From Terriglobia bacterium (GTDB taxonomy: Bacteria > Acidobacteriota > UBA6911): a stretch of DNA of 64,000 nt. Below the pieces are notes generated by a model. The model saw nothing but the letters and a program-made list of their open reading frames with translations, did not search any database and had not been told where the DNA came from. Of this stretch, positions 1 to 9,103 are shown one piece after another; positions within the stretch are counted from its first letter, which is position 1, and every line of letters starts with the position of its first letter. Location of the stretch: the NCBI GenBank assembly GCA_020072565.1, contig JAIQGI010000020.1, positions 62,001 to 126,000 of the forward strand. The letters run 5' to 3'. The translations under genes were made by a program, and so were the position numbers.

Positions 1-278
1 CCGGTGCCAGCAACTTCACCCAGCGCGGACCGGCCGACGAGTCCCACCAGGCTTTCAAGCAGAGCACGTGTCTCCTGCACCGGGTTCCCGGAAATGCGCG
101 CGTAACGCGTTATCGCCAGCCAGCAGTCCTCCTGTGCAGGCGTGGTAAGCTGCCTGACAGACTGAAACAGCGGATGGGATGAGTGGTTTTTAAAAAACGG
201 CGCATCCGCAGCATCGCGGGAAAACAGTGCAGCCTTGACGCTGACGGAGCCGAGGTCGATTCCGATAAAAATTGCCAT
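1..278 (-). CDS. BadF/BadG/BcrA/BcrD-type ATPase, N-terminal part
   Basis: The ATG is at 278 and the frame runs off the window edge without a stop, giving 92 visible residues. The start MAIFIGIDLGSVSVKAALF is the phosphate-1 loop of the actin/Hsp70-like ATPase fold used by activators of 2-hydroxyacyl-CoA dehydratases and benzoyl-CoA reductases (COG1924). These proteins couple ATP hydrolysis to low-potential electron transfer through a bridging Fe-S cluster. The cluster cysteines lie further downstream in the family and are outside the window, so the exact substrate system cannot be decided. The next gene on the same strand starts 1.8 kb upstream and ends 248 nt before this one. Confidence 0.7.
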   Translation of the reverse strand, partial: MAIFIGIDLGSVSVKAALFSRDAADAPFFKNHSSHPLFQSVRQLTTPAQEDCWLAITRYARISGNPVQETRALLESLVGLVGRSALGEVAGT

Positions 279-345
279 AGACAGATGTTTCCACTCGTTT
301 CAAACTCGGCCGCGCGAAGAACTGAGAGCCGGTTCGCCTTGATTC

Positions 346-413
346 TCTCTGAGCCTTAGAAGTGGGTTGTCAAAAACACCTTTAAGGCTCAGAGACTCCA
401 AGGCTCAAAGAGA
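346..413. repeat. Intergenic inverted repeat with a third copy
   Basis: A perfect 13-nt inverted repeat (346-358 TCTCTGAGCCTTA and 383-395 TAAGGCTCAGAGA) has a 24-nt spacer, and a third partial copy follows at 400-413. It lies between the radical SAM gene and the BadF-type gene. No T-run follows it on either strand, so it is not a classical intrinsic terminator. A further degenerate motif of the type CTCCGTTTCTCCGTGG follows at 438-455 and belongs with the dispersed repeats seen elsewhere in the window. Confidence 0.6.
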
Positions 414-526
414 TAGTAAAGGAAACGCGCCGGATGCTCTCCGTTTCTCCGTGGTAAATCCAAGATGCGTCAAAGCGGAGATGCGCCGGCATCTCCGCTT
501 TGGGGACTGGCAATCTGCAGGCCAGC

Positions 527-2143
527 TTAGATGATTTCCTGGCCCTGCGCTTTCCTGCGTCTCCGGTATTCTTCCGCCGGTATCGAGAATTGATCCTCGA
601 TGGTCGTGCGGTGCACGAGGCCGCCGTTGTAAGCGCAGAAAGGAATGATCCGGCCCGCCGGAGTGGCATAGTGGATGACGCAGCGCCGCACGCGCTCCAA
701 ATCGTAGTTGTAGGCATCCATAAAGTGCATCCCCGCCACGAGCAGGGTTTTGTTCGTGTACGTGCCGTCCTTTTCGCCCCGACCGGCTTCCTTGTCGAAA
801 AAGCCGTCGAGAGTCTGCAGGAAACGGGTGAAATCGAGGCCTGCCGGAGCCTTGTCCTTCTTGTAGTGTTTCTGCAGCTGGTAGAACGCGTTCATCTGGG
901 CGAAGCGCCTGAACCGGCTGGCCTTGGTCTTGGCAGCCTGGATCTCGATTTCCTTGAACATGCCTTCGACATCCGTAAAGCGCGTGATCGGGATCGCCTT
1001 GCCGGTGCTTTGCTCGATGAACAGGTAGGTACCGAGCGAGCAGTGCGGATGGCAGGTGATGTGAACAGTGTCCGCACCCCGTACCGAGCTGATGATTTTC
1101 GACACCGGCTGGACAAAGCTCAACGGATACCAATCGTCTTTGGTCGCGATCCCCGTCTGTTCCTCAATGCAACGAACCAGGTCGGGCAGGGTGAAACGGA
1201 GTTTCAGGCGCTCTTCATAGTTGATCCGGCCGGTAATGGCGACGGGCTGATAGCTAATGCCGCTCGAGACATCAATGTTGTCGAGGGCGAACTTGAGGAT
1301 TTTACCGACCTGATCCTCGTTGATCCCGCCGGCAATCGTCGGTACATAGACGATTTTGATCCCTGCCTTACGGACCGCCTCGACAGTCTTCAACTTATAT
1401 TCCAGCAGATTACGGCCGCGCGTCTGCTTGTAGACATGATCGTCCACGCCGTCGAACTGCAGGTAGATCGTGTGAAGTCCTGCTTCGGCGGCACGCATGG
1501 TGAAATCAGGGTCCGCAAACCGGATTCCGTTGGAAGCGACCTGGATGTGACTGAACCCCAGCTGTGTCGCCCCACGGAGGATCTCCAGGAAGTCGGGGTG
1601 GATCGTAGGCTCACCACCGGAAAACTGGACGAGGCGGCCTGCCACCGGCTGCTCCCCCCGATAAAGCCGCAACATCTCCATGACTTGGTCTTTGCTCGGC
1701 TCGTAAACTTTGCCGGTCACATTCGAGTTGGCAAAGCAGATCGGGCAGGTCAGATTGCAGCGATTGGTCAAGTCGATGTTGCCCAGCGAAGTGTGGCTGG
1801 CATGACGCTGGCAGATGCCGCAGTCGCGCGGGCAGAGCTCGCTATAGGTATTCGGGTTGGACAGCCCTTTGCCGTCGCCGAATTCCCATTTTTCCGCTTT
1901 CAGATAGAGCTCGACGTCGGACCAGTACAGATCCTTGCAGTAGCCGTGCTCCGGGCAAGTCTTGTCCATATAGACCTTGCCGTCCTCAGCGAACAGGCGG
2001 GCTGCGATCACTTTGCCGCAGTCCGGATCCGGACAGATCGATTCGACCCGCTTGGGAAGGCCTTTAGTGATGTTGTTGGTAGGCACGCCGCTATAGGTCG
2101 TGTTGAGCGGTTGCCTGACGATTTCCTTATCCACTGTTGCCAT
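527..2143 (-). CDS. COG1964-type radical SAM protein, related to tetraether/membrane-spanning lipid synthases
   Basis: This 538-residue protein carries a radical SAM cluster motif CNLTCPICF (Cys129, Cys133, Cys136) and a SAM-binding FSGGEP motif. Ahead of the core are two extra cysteine sets, C37/C42 with C63/C69 (CPEHGYC) and CPRDCGIC (104-111). That pattern, an N-terminal metal-binding knot followed by the radical SAM barrel, is what I know from the COG1964 family, which includes the archaeal tetraether lipid synthase Tes (MJ0619). Bacterial relatives (Mss) join lipid tails to make membrane-spanning lipids. Acidobacteria are known for iso-diabolic acid and branched tetraethers, so a lipid C-C coupling role is plausible but inferred. 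I prefer the ATG at 2143 because GGAGG lies 11 nt before it; an in-frame ATG at 2182 lacks a ribosome site. Confidence 0.75.
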   Translation of the reverse strand: MATVDKEIVRQPLNTTYSGVPTNNITKGLPKRVESICPDPDCGKVIAARLFAEDGKVYMDKTCPEHGYCKDLYWSDVELYLKAEKWEFGDGKGLSNPNTYSELCPRDCGICQRHASHTSLGNIDLTNRCNLTCPICFANSNVTGKVYEPSKDQVMEMLRLYRGEQPVAGRLVQFSGGEPTIHPDFLEILRGATQLGFSHIQVASNGIRFADPDFTMRAAEAGLHTIYLQFDGVDDHVYKQTRGRNLLEYKLKTVEAVRKAGIKIVYVPTIAGGINEDQVGKILKFALDNIDVSSGISYQPVAITGRINYEERLKLRFTLPDLVRCIEEQTGIATKDDWYPLSFVQPVSKIISSVRGADTVHITCHPHCSLGTYLFIEQSTGKAIPITRFTDVEGMFKEIEIQAAKTKASRFRRFAQMNAFYQLQKHYKKDKAPAGLDFTRFLQTLDGFFDKEAGRGEKDGTYTNKTLLVAGMHFMDAYNYDLERVRRCVIHYATPAGRIIPFCAYNGGLVHRTTIEDQFSIPAEEYRRRRKAQGQEII

Positions 2144-2373
2144 GTCTGGACGGACCTCCATTTCCGGTACATTTATAGGCAATCGTTCCGGAGTAGTAAA
2201 CAGCTATCTTAAACCACCCACCCCGGGGCGTGGCAAGTGTTCCCAGCCAAAATGATGGATATTCCCGGGTTCAAGTGCTACGCTCAGCCTCTCCGACAGG
2301 CCGAAAGGCGAGCCGTCTTTTTTTCAAAGGCTGGAATTGTACCAGCGCGACCCCAAAAGTGCGAGGTGCGATC

Positions 2374-5082
2374 GTGAAAAAGTTGTTTTCCCTTTTTCTC
2401 CTTACAGTTGCGTGTATTTCGGTGGCGGCCGGTCCGGATTTGCTTGACGAGCGCTGGGAACGCGCATATCAGGCATGGGACAGCGGAGACTACATCACCG
2501 CCCTGCGCGGGTTTGAGTCCCTATTGAAGGGCCCGGATGCCGACCGGTGGCTTGAGCGCATTGCCCTCGTCACGGGTGAACTGTATCAGGACACAGAACT
2601 TGCACCCGATGGCCGCACGCCCCGGTTCAGCGCGTCAGGTCGCTACGCAGCGTTTGAGAACGGCACGCGTCCTGCGGTGGTCACCCATATACTGGACGTC
2701 GAGCGTCAGTTGCATAAGGTCGTCGACATCCAGGGAGAAAGCCTCGTTTTCTCCCCCACGCGTGATACGGTTGCTTATTTTCGAGTGAAGGACACGCAGG
2801 AAATCTCGAACTTACGCAAGGAGATCGAGGCCCTCTCCAAGGCCGCAACCCAGGACCGGCAGACGCTTACGGCAAAGCAACGACAGCTTTCCGCACTCGA
2901 AACCAGAAGCATGGATCTCTTCCTTCGCGATCTTTCCTCCGGCAAGGAGCAGCGACTGGACGATGACGGACTTCTCAAGGCTGGGCTCGCCTTCAGTGCC
3001 GACGGCCGCGAAGTCTATTTCGCCGGAGCCAGAGAATCCGATACCTCCTCAAACGAGATTTACGCCGTGTCCGAGTCCGGAAGGCCGCATGCGCTCACCT
3101 CCGGGCCCGGCTTCAAGATCAACCCGATCATGGTTCCCGGAGGCAAATATGTGATCTACACCTCCTCGGCGCAGTCGCCGTTCCCTCGACCTGGAACGGG
3201 AGATCAGACGGGTCGTGGCGGTCAAGGCGCTGCTCCGGCAGCGGCAGCCGGCGGCCGTGGCGGGGGTGGAGGCCAGGGTACCGCTCCTGCAGGAGCAGCC
3301 GGCGGTCGGGGCGGCGGGCCTCAAGGCCGGCGCGTGGAGTTTGCGGTATTAAACCTTGTGGATGGCAAGTCAACCAGATTCACCGGCTCGGCAGCCCCGT
3401 CCATTTCGGCCGAGGGCTCCGCACTCGCCTTTCCCGCCGGCAGCGGCACCGAATACAACATCCAGGTTTTGAAACTCAGCGAGCCGCTGAACCCGGTTGC
3501 AATCAGAAAATCTCAAGACAGGATCGGATCGGCGGCGCTCTCTCCCGACGGCTCACGCATCATCTTTGAAATGCCCGTATCCCGCGAGAAGAACACCGAG
3601 ATCTATTGCATCAAGTCCGACGGTACCGGCGAAGTCAGGGTGAGCCGTGAGATCCAGCCGGATTGGGGACCGCGGTTCCTCAGCGGCAGCAAGGTTCTCG
3701 CCATCAAAGGCGAGCGCCGCCACGCCCGCTCCTATCTCTACGATCTCGACACATTGAAAAACTTCAAGCTGTTCCACAACAATACGGTCCGGACCATCGC
3801 CCCGGAGTACGAATGGGTGGCAAACCCTGCCGGCAACCTGATTCTGATCGTGGCCGACCGCGATGGGGACACTATCTCCCCGGAACGCGGAATTTACCTC
3901 CTGGATCTAAACCGGAAGATCACCCGGGACGGCCTGCTGACCCGCATCCAGACCGATCTCGCGTCCGAACAGGCTCTTCGCATGTCGGGCGAAGCGATGT
4001 ACCGCCCCATTGCCGGCAAAGTCAGAGCGGTCACGGACCAGGTATCGATCTGCAAGCTCTACGAGTATCAAGAGTCCTTGTTCAATTTTGACGTCAAGGC
4101 CATCGGGCAGCCGGGAAACAAGCTGGCAGGCGATTACATCTACAACACGTTCTCGTCGTTCGGATATCAGCCGGAGTACCAGTGGTTCGACGCCAGAGGC
4201 AATATCAGGACCGCCAACATCCTGGTAACCCTGCGCGGCACCGAGAATCCCGAGCTGATCTATGTGCTCGGCAGTCATTACGATTCTGTCCCCGCCGGGC
4301 CCGGCGCCGACGACGACTCAACCGGGATCGCGGTCCTGCTCGAGGCCGCGCGGGTGCTGGCCAGGACCCCCATGCCGGCGACGATTGTCTTTGCGGCGTT
4401 CACAGGCGAGGAAGCCGGCGATCTCGGCAGCCACGAGTTTGTACGGCAGGCGCAGGAGAAGAAGGTGCAGATTCTAGGGGCGCTGAACAACGACATGATC
4501 GGCTGGACGAACGATCACCGGCTCGACAACACCATCCGCTACACCAATGACGGCATGCGGAATCTGCAGCATGCCGCCGCCTTCCTTTTTTCCAAAATGA
4601 TCACCTACGACGCCCGCTACTACAAAGCTACGGACGCCGCGGCCTTCTACGACGCATACGGCGACATCGTATCAGGGCTGGGCTCCTACCCCGTGCTGGG
4701 GAACCCCTATTACCATCAGTCAACCGACCTGCTCGAAACCGTCAACCACCAACTGGTGACCGAGGCAGCCAAGATGACCACAGCCTCGATCATGCTCCTT
4801 GCAGCCAGCCCAGCCAGGGTGACAGGGCTCAAAGTCGAGAGTGTCACGAGTGATGCTGTCGAGCTCGCGTGGGCGGCTGCCCCAGAAAAAGGGGTGGCTT
4901 CCTACACGGTGGCATACGGACCGGAGAGCAATCCCATGGTACGGACCCTGACAGTAAAAACACCAAGGGCCCAGATCACCGGATTAAAGAAGGGCGAAAA
5001 ACTGATGATTGCGGTGAAGGCGGTAAACACCCGTGGGCTGTCGGGATGGGATTGGGCTCACACAACCGCAACGCCTCAATAA
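2374..5082 (+). CDS. Secreted M28-family zinc peptidase with beta-propeller and Fn3 domains
   Basis: The GTG at 2374 follows GAGGT and opens a signal peptide (KKLFSLFLLTVACISVAAG), giving 902 residues; upstream in-frame ATGs only add non-coding sequence. The middle third holds TolB/WD40-like propeller repeats (several D-G-x-x-I/L-x-F/Y turns). The M28 aminopeptidase domain then shows the expected metal ligands and catalytic acids: GSHYDSV, GADDDSTG, FTGEEAGDLGSHE, NNDMIGW and YYHQSTD. A fibronectin type III-like domain ends the protein. It should be a periplasmic or extracellular aminopeptidase releasing N-terminal residues from peptides. A Gly/Ala-rich spacer of about 45 residues interrupts the propeller around residues 285-330. 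It is a single-gene unit convergent with the parvulin gene. Confidence 0.85.
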   Translation: MKKLFSLFLLTVACISVAAGPDLLDERWERAYQAWDSGDYITALRGFESLLKGPDADRWLERIALVTGELYQDTELAPDGRTPRFSASGRYAAFENGTRPAVVTHILDVERQLHKVVDIQGESLVFSPTRDTVAYFRVKDTQEISNLRKEIEALSKAATQDRQTLTAKQRQLSALETRSMDLFLRDLSSGKEQRLDDDGLLKAGLAFSADGREVYFAGARESDTSSNEIYAVSESGRPHALTSGPGFKINPIMVPGGKYVIYTSSAQSPFPRPGTGDQTGRGGQGAAPAAAAGGRGGGGGQGTAPAGAAGGRGGGPQGRRVEFAVLNLVDGKSTRFTGSAAPSISAEGSALAFPAGSGTEYNIQVLKLSEPLNPVAIRKSQDRIGSAALSPDGSRIIFEMPVSREKNTEIYCIKSDGTGEVRVSREIQPDWGPRFLSGSKVLAIKGERRHARSYLYDLDTLKNFKLFHNNTVRTIAPEYEWVANPAGNLILIVADRDGDTISPERGIYLLDLNRKITRDGLLTRIQTDLASEQALRMSGEAMYRPIAGKVRAVTDQVSICKLYEYQESLFNFDVKAIGQPGNKLAGDYIYNTFSSFGYQPEYQWFDARGNIRTANILVTLRGTENPELIYVLGSHYDSVPAGPGADDDSTGIAVLLEAARVLARTPMPATIVFAAFTGEEAGDLGSHEFVRQAQEKKVQILGALNNDMIGWTNDHRLDNTIRYTNDGMRNLQHAAAFLFSKMITYDARYYKATDAAAFYDAYGDIVSGLGSYPVLGNPYYHQSTDLLETVNHQLVTEAAKMTTASIMLLAASPARVTGLKVESVTSDAVELAWAAAPEKGVASYTVAYGPESNPMVRTLTVKTPRAQITGLKKGEKLMIAVKAVNTRGLSGWDWAHTTATPQ

Positions 5083-5104
5083 AAGTGATGATGAGTAACG
5101 AGTT

Positions 5105-5174
5105 ATGAGTGAGGAGTGAGTGGTTGGGGTGACGCGCGCTCCCGACTGGTCGCCACTCCCCACTCATCTCTCAT
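5105..5174. repeat. Imperfect inverted repeat between convergent genes
   Basis: The segment ATGAGTGAGGAGTGAGTGG (from 5105) is roughly complementary to the sequence at 5152-5174 (CCACTCCCCACTCATCTCTCA). It lies exactly between the stop codons of the peptidase and the parvulin, and its right arm reaches the parvulin stop codon. It may act as a bidirectional transcription barrier, but there is no clean T-run. The sequence style resembles the other low-complexity intergenic repeats of the window. Confidence 0.4.
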
Positions 5175-6217
5175 TTGACGGCGTGGCGCTTGTTCCATTC
5201 CTCGTCGGTCATCAGGGTCTCAATCTTGACCTTGGCCTTGAGTTCGTCGACGTGCTTTCGGGTGGCTTCCTGCCTGGTCTTTTGCTCCAGGAACTTCAGG
5301 ATTTCCGGCTTGACTTTTTCGAGCGGCGTTTTCACTGCCGCTTTGACCTCGATGACGCTGATCAGATGATAGCCGAATTCGGTCTCCACAATCGGGGTCA
5401 GCGTTCCCGGTTTGGCGGTAAACGCTGCTTCTTCGAGCGGAGGTATCAGATCTCCGCGTTTGAAGGTGCCGAGATCCCCCCCGCTCTGGGCATTTTGCTT
5501 GTCATCGGAATTCTTAGCGGCAGCTTCCGCAAAAGTGATTTTCTTGTTCTCGATGTCGGCACGGATGTCATCGAGTTTTTTCTTGATCGCGGCCTTTTGT
5601 TCCGGCGTGGCAGCCTTATCTACTTTCATGAAGATGTGGGCGGCGTGGACCTGCGGGGGCTCTTCAAAGTACTTGGGGTTTTCGTCGTAAAACTTCTGGA
5701 CCTCGGCATCGGTAACGGGCGGAAGGTCTTTAAGCGCCTGTCCCAGCACCTGTTGGATCAGGACGCTGTCTTCGATGGACTTGCGCACGTCGGCCTCTTT
5801 GAGCCCCTGGGCCTGTATCGCCTTCTGGAACGCGTCCTCCGTCTGGAATTGTCCCCTCAGAGACTTGTAGGTCTCTTCGATCTTGGCCGGGTCGGCGACG
5901 ATGTTCTTCTCTTTGCCTTCATTCTTCAGCAGAACGCTTCCGATCAGCGTTTCAAGGGCATCTCTGTAATAGAAGGTGTCTTTCTGGAGCAGCTGCTGAG
6001 GGGAGGCCTGCTGCTGTTGAGCCCGCGCTATCTGGTTGATGGTGTTCAGAACATCCTTTTCTGTGATGGATTCGCCGAGCACCTTGACAACAACATCATC
6101 CGTGGCAGCTTGCGCCGCGGCAGGAGGTTTCACATCCTGGTTAGCCTTCTCTGCCGATCCCGTCAGCGGCAGGCAAGCCAGCAGAGCAGCAACCAGTACC
6201 ATGGATCGTCGGATCAT
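5171..6217 (-). CDS. Periplasmic parvulin-type peptidyl-prolyl isomerase (SurA/PrsA-like)
   Basis: A 348-residue secreted chaperone. The start MIRRSMVLVAALLACLPLTGSA is a signal peptide, preceded by AGGAGA. Residues about 40-180 form an N-terminal chaperone domain of the SurA/PrsA type with long charged helices. A parvulin catalytic domain follows at about 185-290, with HAAHIFMK, GGDLGTFKRGDLIPP and EFGYHLISV. A lysine-rich helix completes the protein. It should assist folding of exported or outer-membrane proteins by prolyl isomerisation. It stands alone; 430 nt without a gene separate it from the thiol peroxidase. Whether it is a lipoprotein is uncertain: the cysteine in LLACLP is not in a good lipobox. 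Confidence 0.88.
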   Translation of the reverse strand: MIRRSMVLVAALLACLPLTGSAEKANQDVKPPAAAQAATDDVVVKVLGESITEKDVLNTINQIARAQQQQASPQQLLQKDTFYYRDALETLIGSVLLKNEGKEKNIVADPAKIEETYKSLRGQFQTEDAFQKAIQAQGLKEADVRKSIEDSVLIQQVLGQALKDLPPVTDAEVQKFYDENPKYFEEPPQVHAAHIFMKVDKAATPEQKAAIKKKLDDIRADIENKKITFAEAAAKNSDDKQNAQSGGDLGTFKRGDLIPPLEEAAFTAKPGTLTPIVETEFGYHLISVIEVKAAVKTPLEKVKPEILKFLEQKTRQEATRKHVDELKAKVKIETLMTDEEWNKRHAVK

Positions 6218-6649
6218 CGAATTAGGGTCTCCTGAAGAATATTGGATTCTATCGTCAATTGCTCGGAACGCGTCCGCGTATCGTTTGGCTCGATCGATGA
6301 GAAGTCGAATGGAGGCAAGTGGCTACGCGCGGATACCGGTTTATTGTCCATCGAGGAGCCCCGCAAGTCAATGCGACATGGCCGTCGCAGCAACCCGGGG
6401 ATCGGGTGAAGGACAGGATATTGAGTGATGGATGCGTAAACGGGCCGCCGTCTGCGGGGGGCGCACCCAGACGCATGAAAACTACATCGAGTCTCAACAG
6501 CTCAACGCAAACGACGTGAAGCGTTCCCGGTCAAGGCAAAAAGCGCTCTGCTCTCTCTGCATTAATCTTTCGCTCTTCTAAAGTACATTCGAAACAGACG
6601 TTTCGGTTGGGCCTCGACCAGGGTGTCACCCAACACCAATACCCAGCAC
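6218..6649. other. 432-nt intergenic region, no gene seen
   Basis: No open frame here has a family match or a ribosome site. A weak stem (GTTGGG with CCCAAC, about 6607-6629) lies just past the 3' end of the thiol peroxidase gene and could help end that transcript, although no T-run follows. The part near 6218 should hold the parvulin promoter, but I cannot point to a convincing -35/-10 pair. Confidence 0.5.
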
Positions 6650-7171
6650 TCAATGCAGGAGGGCCTTGAGCGCAGCGAGCGCACGCTCGTAGTTGGGTTC
6701 GTTCACGATTTCCGGCACATACTCCACGTAACGGATCGTGTCCTTGTCATCCACGATGAAAACGGCTCGGCTGGACAGGTGAAGTTCCTTGATGAGGGTG
6801 CCGTAAGCCTGGCTGAAGGAACGATCGTAGTAATCTGAAACGATCTTTATTTTGTCGATGCCGGCGGCGCCGCACCAGCGCTTCTGGGCAAATGGAAGAT
6901 CCACGCTCACGGTGACGATTTCGACCTTATCCCCCAGTTTCGCAGCTTCCATGTTGAACCGGCGCGTTTCCGTATCGCAGACCGGGGTGTCGAGCGAGGG
7001 GACGGCGCTGAACAGCCGGATCTTTCCTTTGGTGTCGTCGAGGGTGAACGGCTTTAAATCCAGGGTGCGCGCTGTAAAAGCGGGAGCCTTGTCCCCAACT
7101 CGGAGTTCGGATCCAATCAGCGTGAGCGGGTTCCCTTGAAATGTGGTTCCATTCGGTCGTTCCATTTTCAT
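6650..7171 (-). CDS. tpx: Thiol peroxidase, Tpx-type 2-Cys peroxiredoxin
   Basis: A 173-residue cytoplasmic peroxidase with the family hallmark PSLDTPVCDTETRRFN carrying the peroxidatic cysteine, and the resolving cysteine in RWCGAAGI. It has the AhpC/TSA fold: GDKAPAF near the N-terminus, then the VIFSA-like strand (here IRLFSAVPSLDTPVC), and ending EPNYERALAAL. It reduces hydrogen peroxide and alkyl hydroperoxides with electrons from thioredoxin. The ATG at 7171 is chosen because AGAAGG sits 8 nt upstream; a longer in-frame start at 7228 would add a tail absent from the family. It is transcribed on its own, away from other redox genes of the window. Confidence 0.93.
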   Translation of the reverse strand: MKMERPNGTTFQGNPLTLIGSELRVGDKAPAFTARTLDLKPFTLDDTKGKIRLFSAVPSLDTPVCDTETRRFNMEAAKLGDKVEIVTVSVDLPFAQKRWCGAAGIDKIKIVSDYYDRSFSQAYGTLIKELHLSSRAVFIVDDKDTIRYVEYVPEIVNEPNYERALAALKALLH

Positions 7172-7282
7172 AAAAGAAGCCTTCTGAATATCGAATATCA
7201 GTAAACAGCGACTTGGGACGATAGGCAACAGGCACCGGATAGCCCAACCTGAGCGCCCCCCTGGCAGGAATGCAGATCCGGC

Positions 7283-8914
7283 CTATTCCTCACCCATGAA
7301 AGGATAGGCGAAATGCCGCGGTGGTACAAAATTTTCCTTGATGGCCCGCGGCGACGTCCATTTCAACAGGCTGAGGGCGGAGCCCACCTTGTCGTTCGTT
7401 CCGGAAGCCCGGCCGCCGCCGAAGGGTTGCTGGCCCACCACGGCGCCTGTCGGCTTGTCATTGATGTAGAAATTGCCGGCCGCATGACGCAGGCGCTCGC
7501 TCATCTTGACCGCAACACGCCGGTCGCGGCAGAAGATTGCACCGGTGAGGGCGTAAGGACTGGTGGTGTCGCACAGTTCCAGGGCTTCATCCAACTTCGC
7601 ATCATCGTAAACGAACATCGTCAGCACGGGCCCGAAGATTTCCTCGGACATGAGCTTGAAACGCGGATTATCCGTAAGGACCACTGTGGGCTGGATGAAG
7701 TAGCCTTTCGAGCTGTCACCCTTCCCGCCGCATAAAATCTGGGCCTCGCGTGATTCCTTCGCATAATTTATGTAGCCCATGATGGTGTCGAAGGCGGCGC
7801 GATCGATGACCGCGTTCATGAAGTTGCGGAAGTCCACCGGATCGCCCATGCGGATCTCGGCAATGTAACCCAGCATACGATCCTTCAAGCGCGGCCATAA
7901 AGAGCGCGGGACATACGCGCGGGAGGCTGCCGAGCATTTCTGCCCCTGGTATTCGAATGCGCCGCGCACGAGCGCCGTTGCCAGTTCATCGACATCGGCG
8001 GAGGCATGGGCAAATACAAAGTCCTTCCCGCCGGTCTCGCCGACGATGCGTGGATAGCCCCGGTAACGTCCGAGGTTGCGGCTCATCGTTTCCCAAATGG
8101 CATTGAATGTGCTGTTCGAGCCGGTGAAGAAGATCCCCGCGAAGTCGGAGCTGTTGAGAACCGGATCGCCCACGTGCCCGCCGCGCCCCGGGATGAAGTT
8201 GATGACACCCGGAGGAAGGCCGGCGGCCTCCAGCAATCTCATGATGTAATACCCGGAGAGCACTGCCGTGGAGGCGGGCTTCCACAGCACCACGTTCCCC
8301 ATCATGGCCGGGGCGGTCGCCAGATTTCCCCCGGTGGAGGTGAAATTAAAGGGGGTCAATGCAAAGATGAAGCCCTCGAGCGCGCGGTACTCGACATAGC
8401 TCCATGTTCCCTCCGAACTGGACGGCTGGTAGTCGTAGATGAGACGCATGTAGGCCGTGTTGAAGCGATAGAAATCAATCAACTCGCAAGCCGCATCGAT
8501 CTCGGCCTGATAGACGCTCTTGGACTGGTTGAGCATTGTGGCCGCATTCAGCGTGTCGCGCCAGGGTCCGGCCAAAAGTTCGGCGGCCTTTATGAAAATC
8601 GCAGCACGGGCTTCCCAAGACATCTCGGACCAACTCTGCCACGCGCTGCGCGCGGCCGACACTGCCTTTTCCACTTCTCTGGCGCCGGCCTGATGGCACA
8701 CCGCCAGCACATGCCCATGCTCGTGCGGACAAACAACTTTGATCGTCGATCCGGTGCGAATTTCTTCCCCGCCTATGATGATCGGGATCTCAATCTCCTC
8801 GTTCGACATCTCGAGGAGCTTGGCTTTGAGCGATGCCTTTTCGGGGGATCCAGGCGCATAACTGCGGACCGGTTCGTTAACGGCTTCGGGAACTCTCAGA
8901 ATGCTGTTGCTCAC
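7283..8914 (-). CDS. Delta-1-pyrroline-5-carboxylate dehydrogenase (ALDH4-type)
   Basis: This enzyme oxidises glutamate-gamma-semialdehyde (from proline) to glutamate with NAD+. The 543 residues show the aldehyde dehydrogenase signatures FTGSNSTFNAIWE, VGETGGKDF (general-base Glu region), YQGQKCSAASRAY (catalytic Cys) and EEIFGPVLTMFVY. The length and the loop GQQPFGGGRASGTNDK match the stand-alone mammalian-type P5C dehydrogenase rather than the bifunctional PutA. A GTG at 8914 is preceded by GGAGG with 7-nt spacing and is better than the upstream in-frame ATG at 8950. No proline dehydrogenase gene is in the window, so the preceding step must be encoded elsewhere. Confidence 0.9.
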   Translation of the reverse strand: MSNSILRVPEAVNEPVRSYAPGSPEKASLKAKLLEMSNEEIEIPIIIGGEEIRTGSTIKVVCPHEHGHVLAVCHQAGAREVEKAVSAARSAWQSWSEMSWEARAAIFIKAAELLAGPWRDTLNAATMLNQSKSVYQAEIDAACELIDFYRFNTAYMRLIYDYQPSSSEGTWSYVEYRALEGFIFALTPFNFTSTGGNLATAPAMMGNVVLWKPASTAVLSGYYIMRLLEAAGLPPGVINFIPGRGGHVGDPVLNSSDFAGIFFTGSNSTFNAIWETMSRNLGRYRGYPRIVGETGGKDFVFAHASADVDELATALVRGAFEYQGQKCSAASRAYVPRSLWPRLKDRMLGYIAEIRMGDPVDFRNFMNAVIDRAAFDTIMGYINYAKESREAQILCGGKGDSSKGYFIQPTVVLTDNPRFKLMSEEIFGPVLTMFVYDDAKLDEALELCDTTSPYALTGAIFCRDRRVAVKMSERLRHAAGNFYINDKPTGAVVGQQPFGGGRASGTNDKVGSALSLLKWTSPRAIKENFVPPRHFAYPFMGEE

Positions 8915-9103
8915 TTTTTCGCCTCCACTATCAGGATACGGCCTGAGCAACGCTTGGGCAAGGTTCCGACCTCCTCAGGTGATTTCCCGAAGAATCAACA
9001 GCTTGCCCGGATCCGGCGCCCAGACTGAATGCCTATCATCCTCGTGCTATAATGCATCTACCCGTAATGATTGATTGGGGATTGCTTTCGGGGGGGGAGT
9101 TAC

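Noticed and set aside
500-2212. A 570-codon open frame antisense to the radical SAM gene
   Set aside because: Shadow of the minus-strand gene; the sequence is compositionally unlike a protein and lacks domains.
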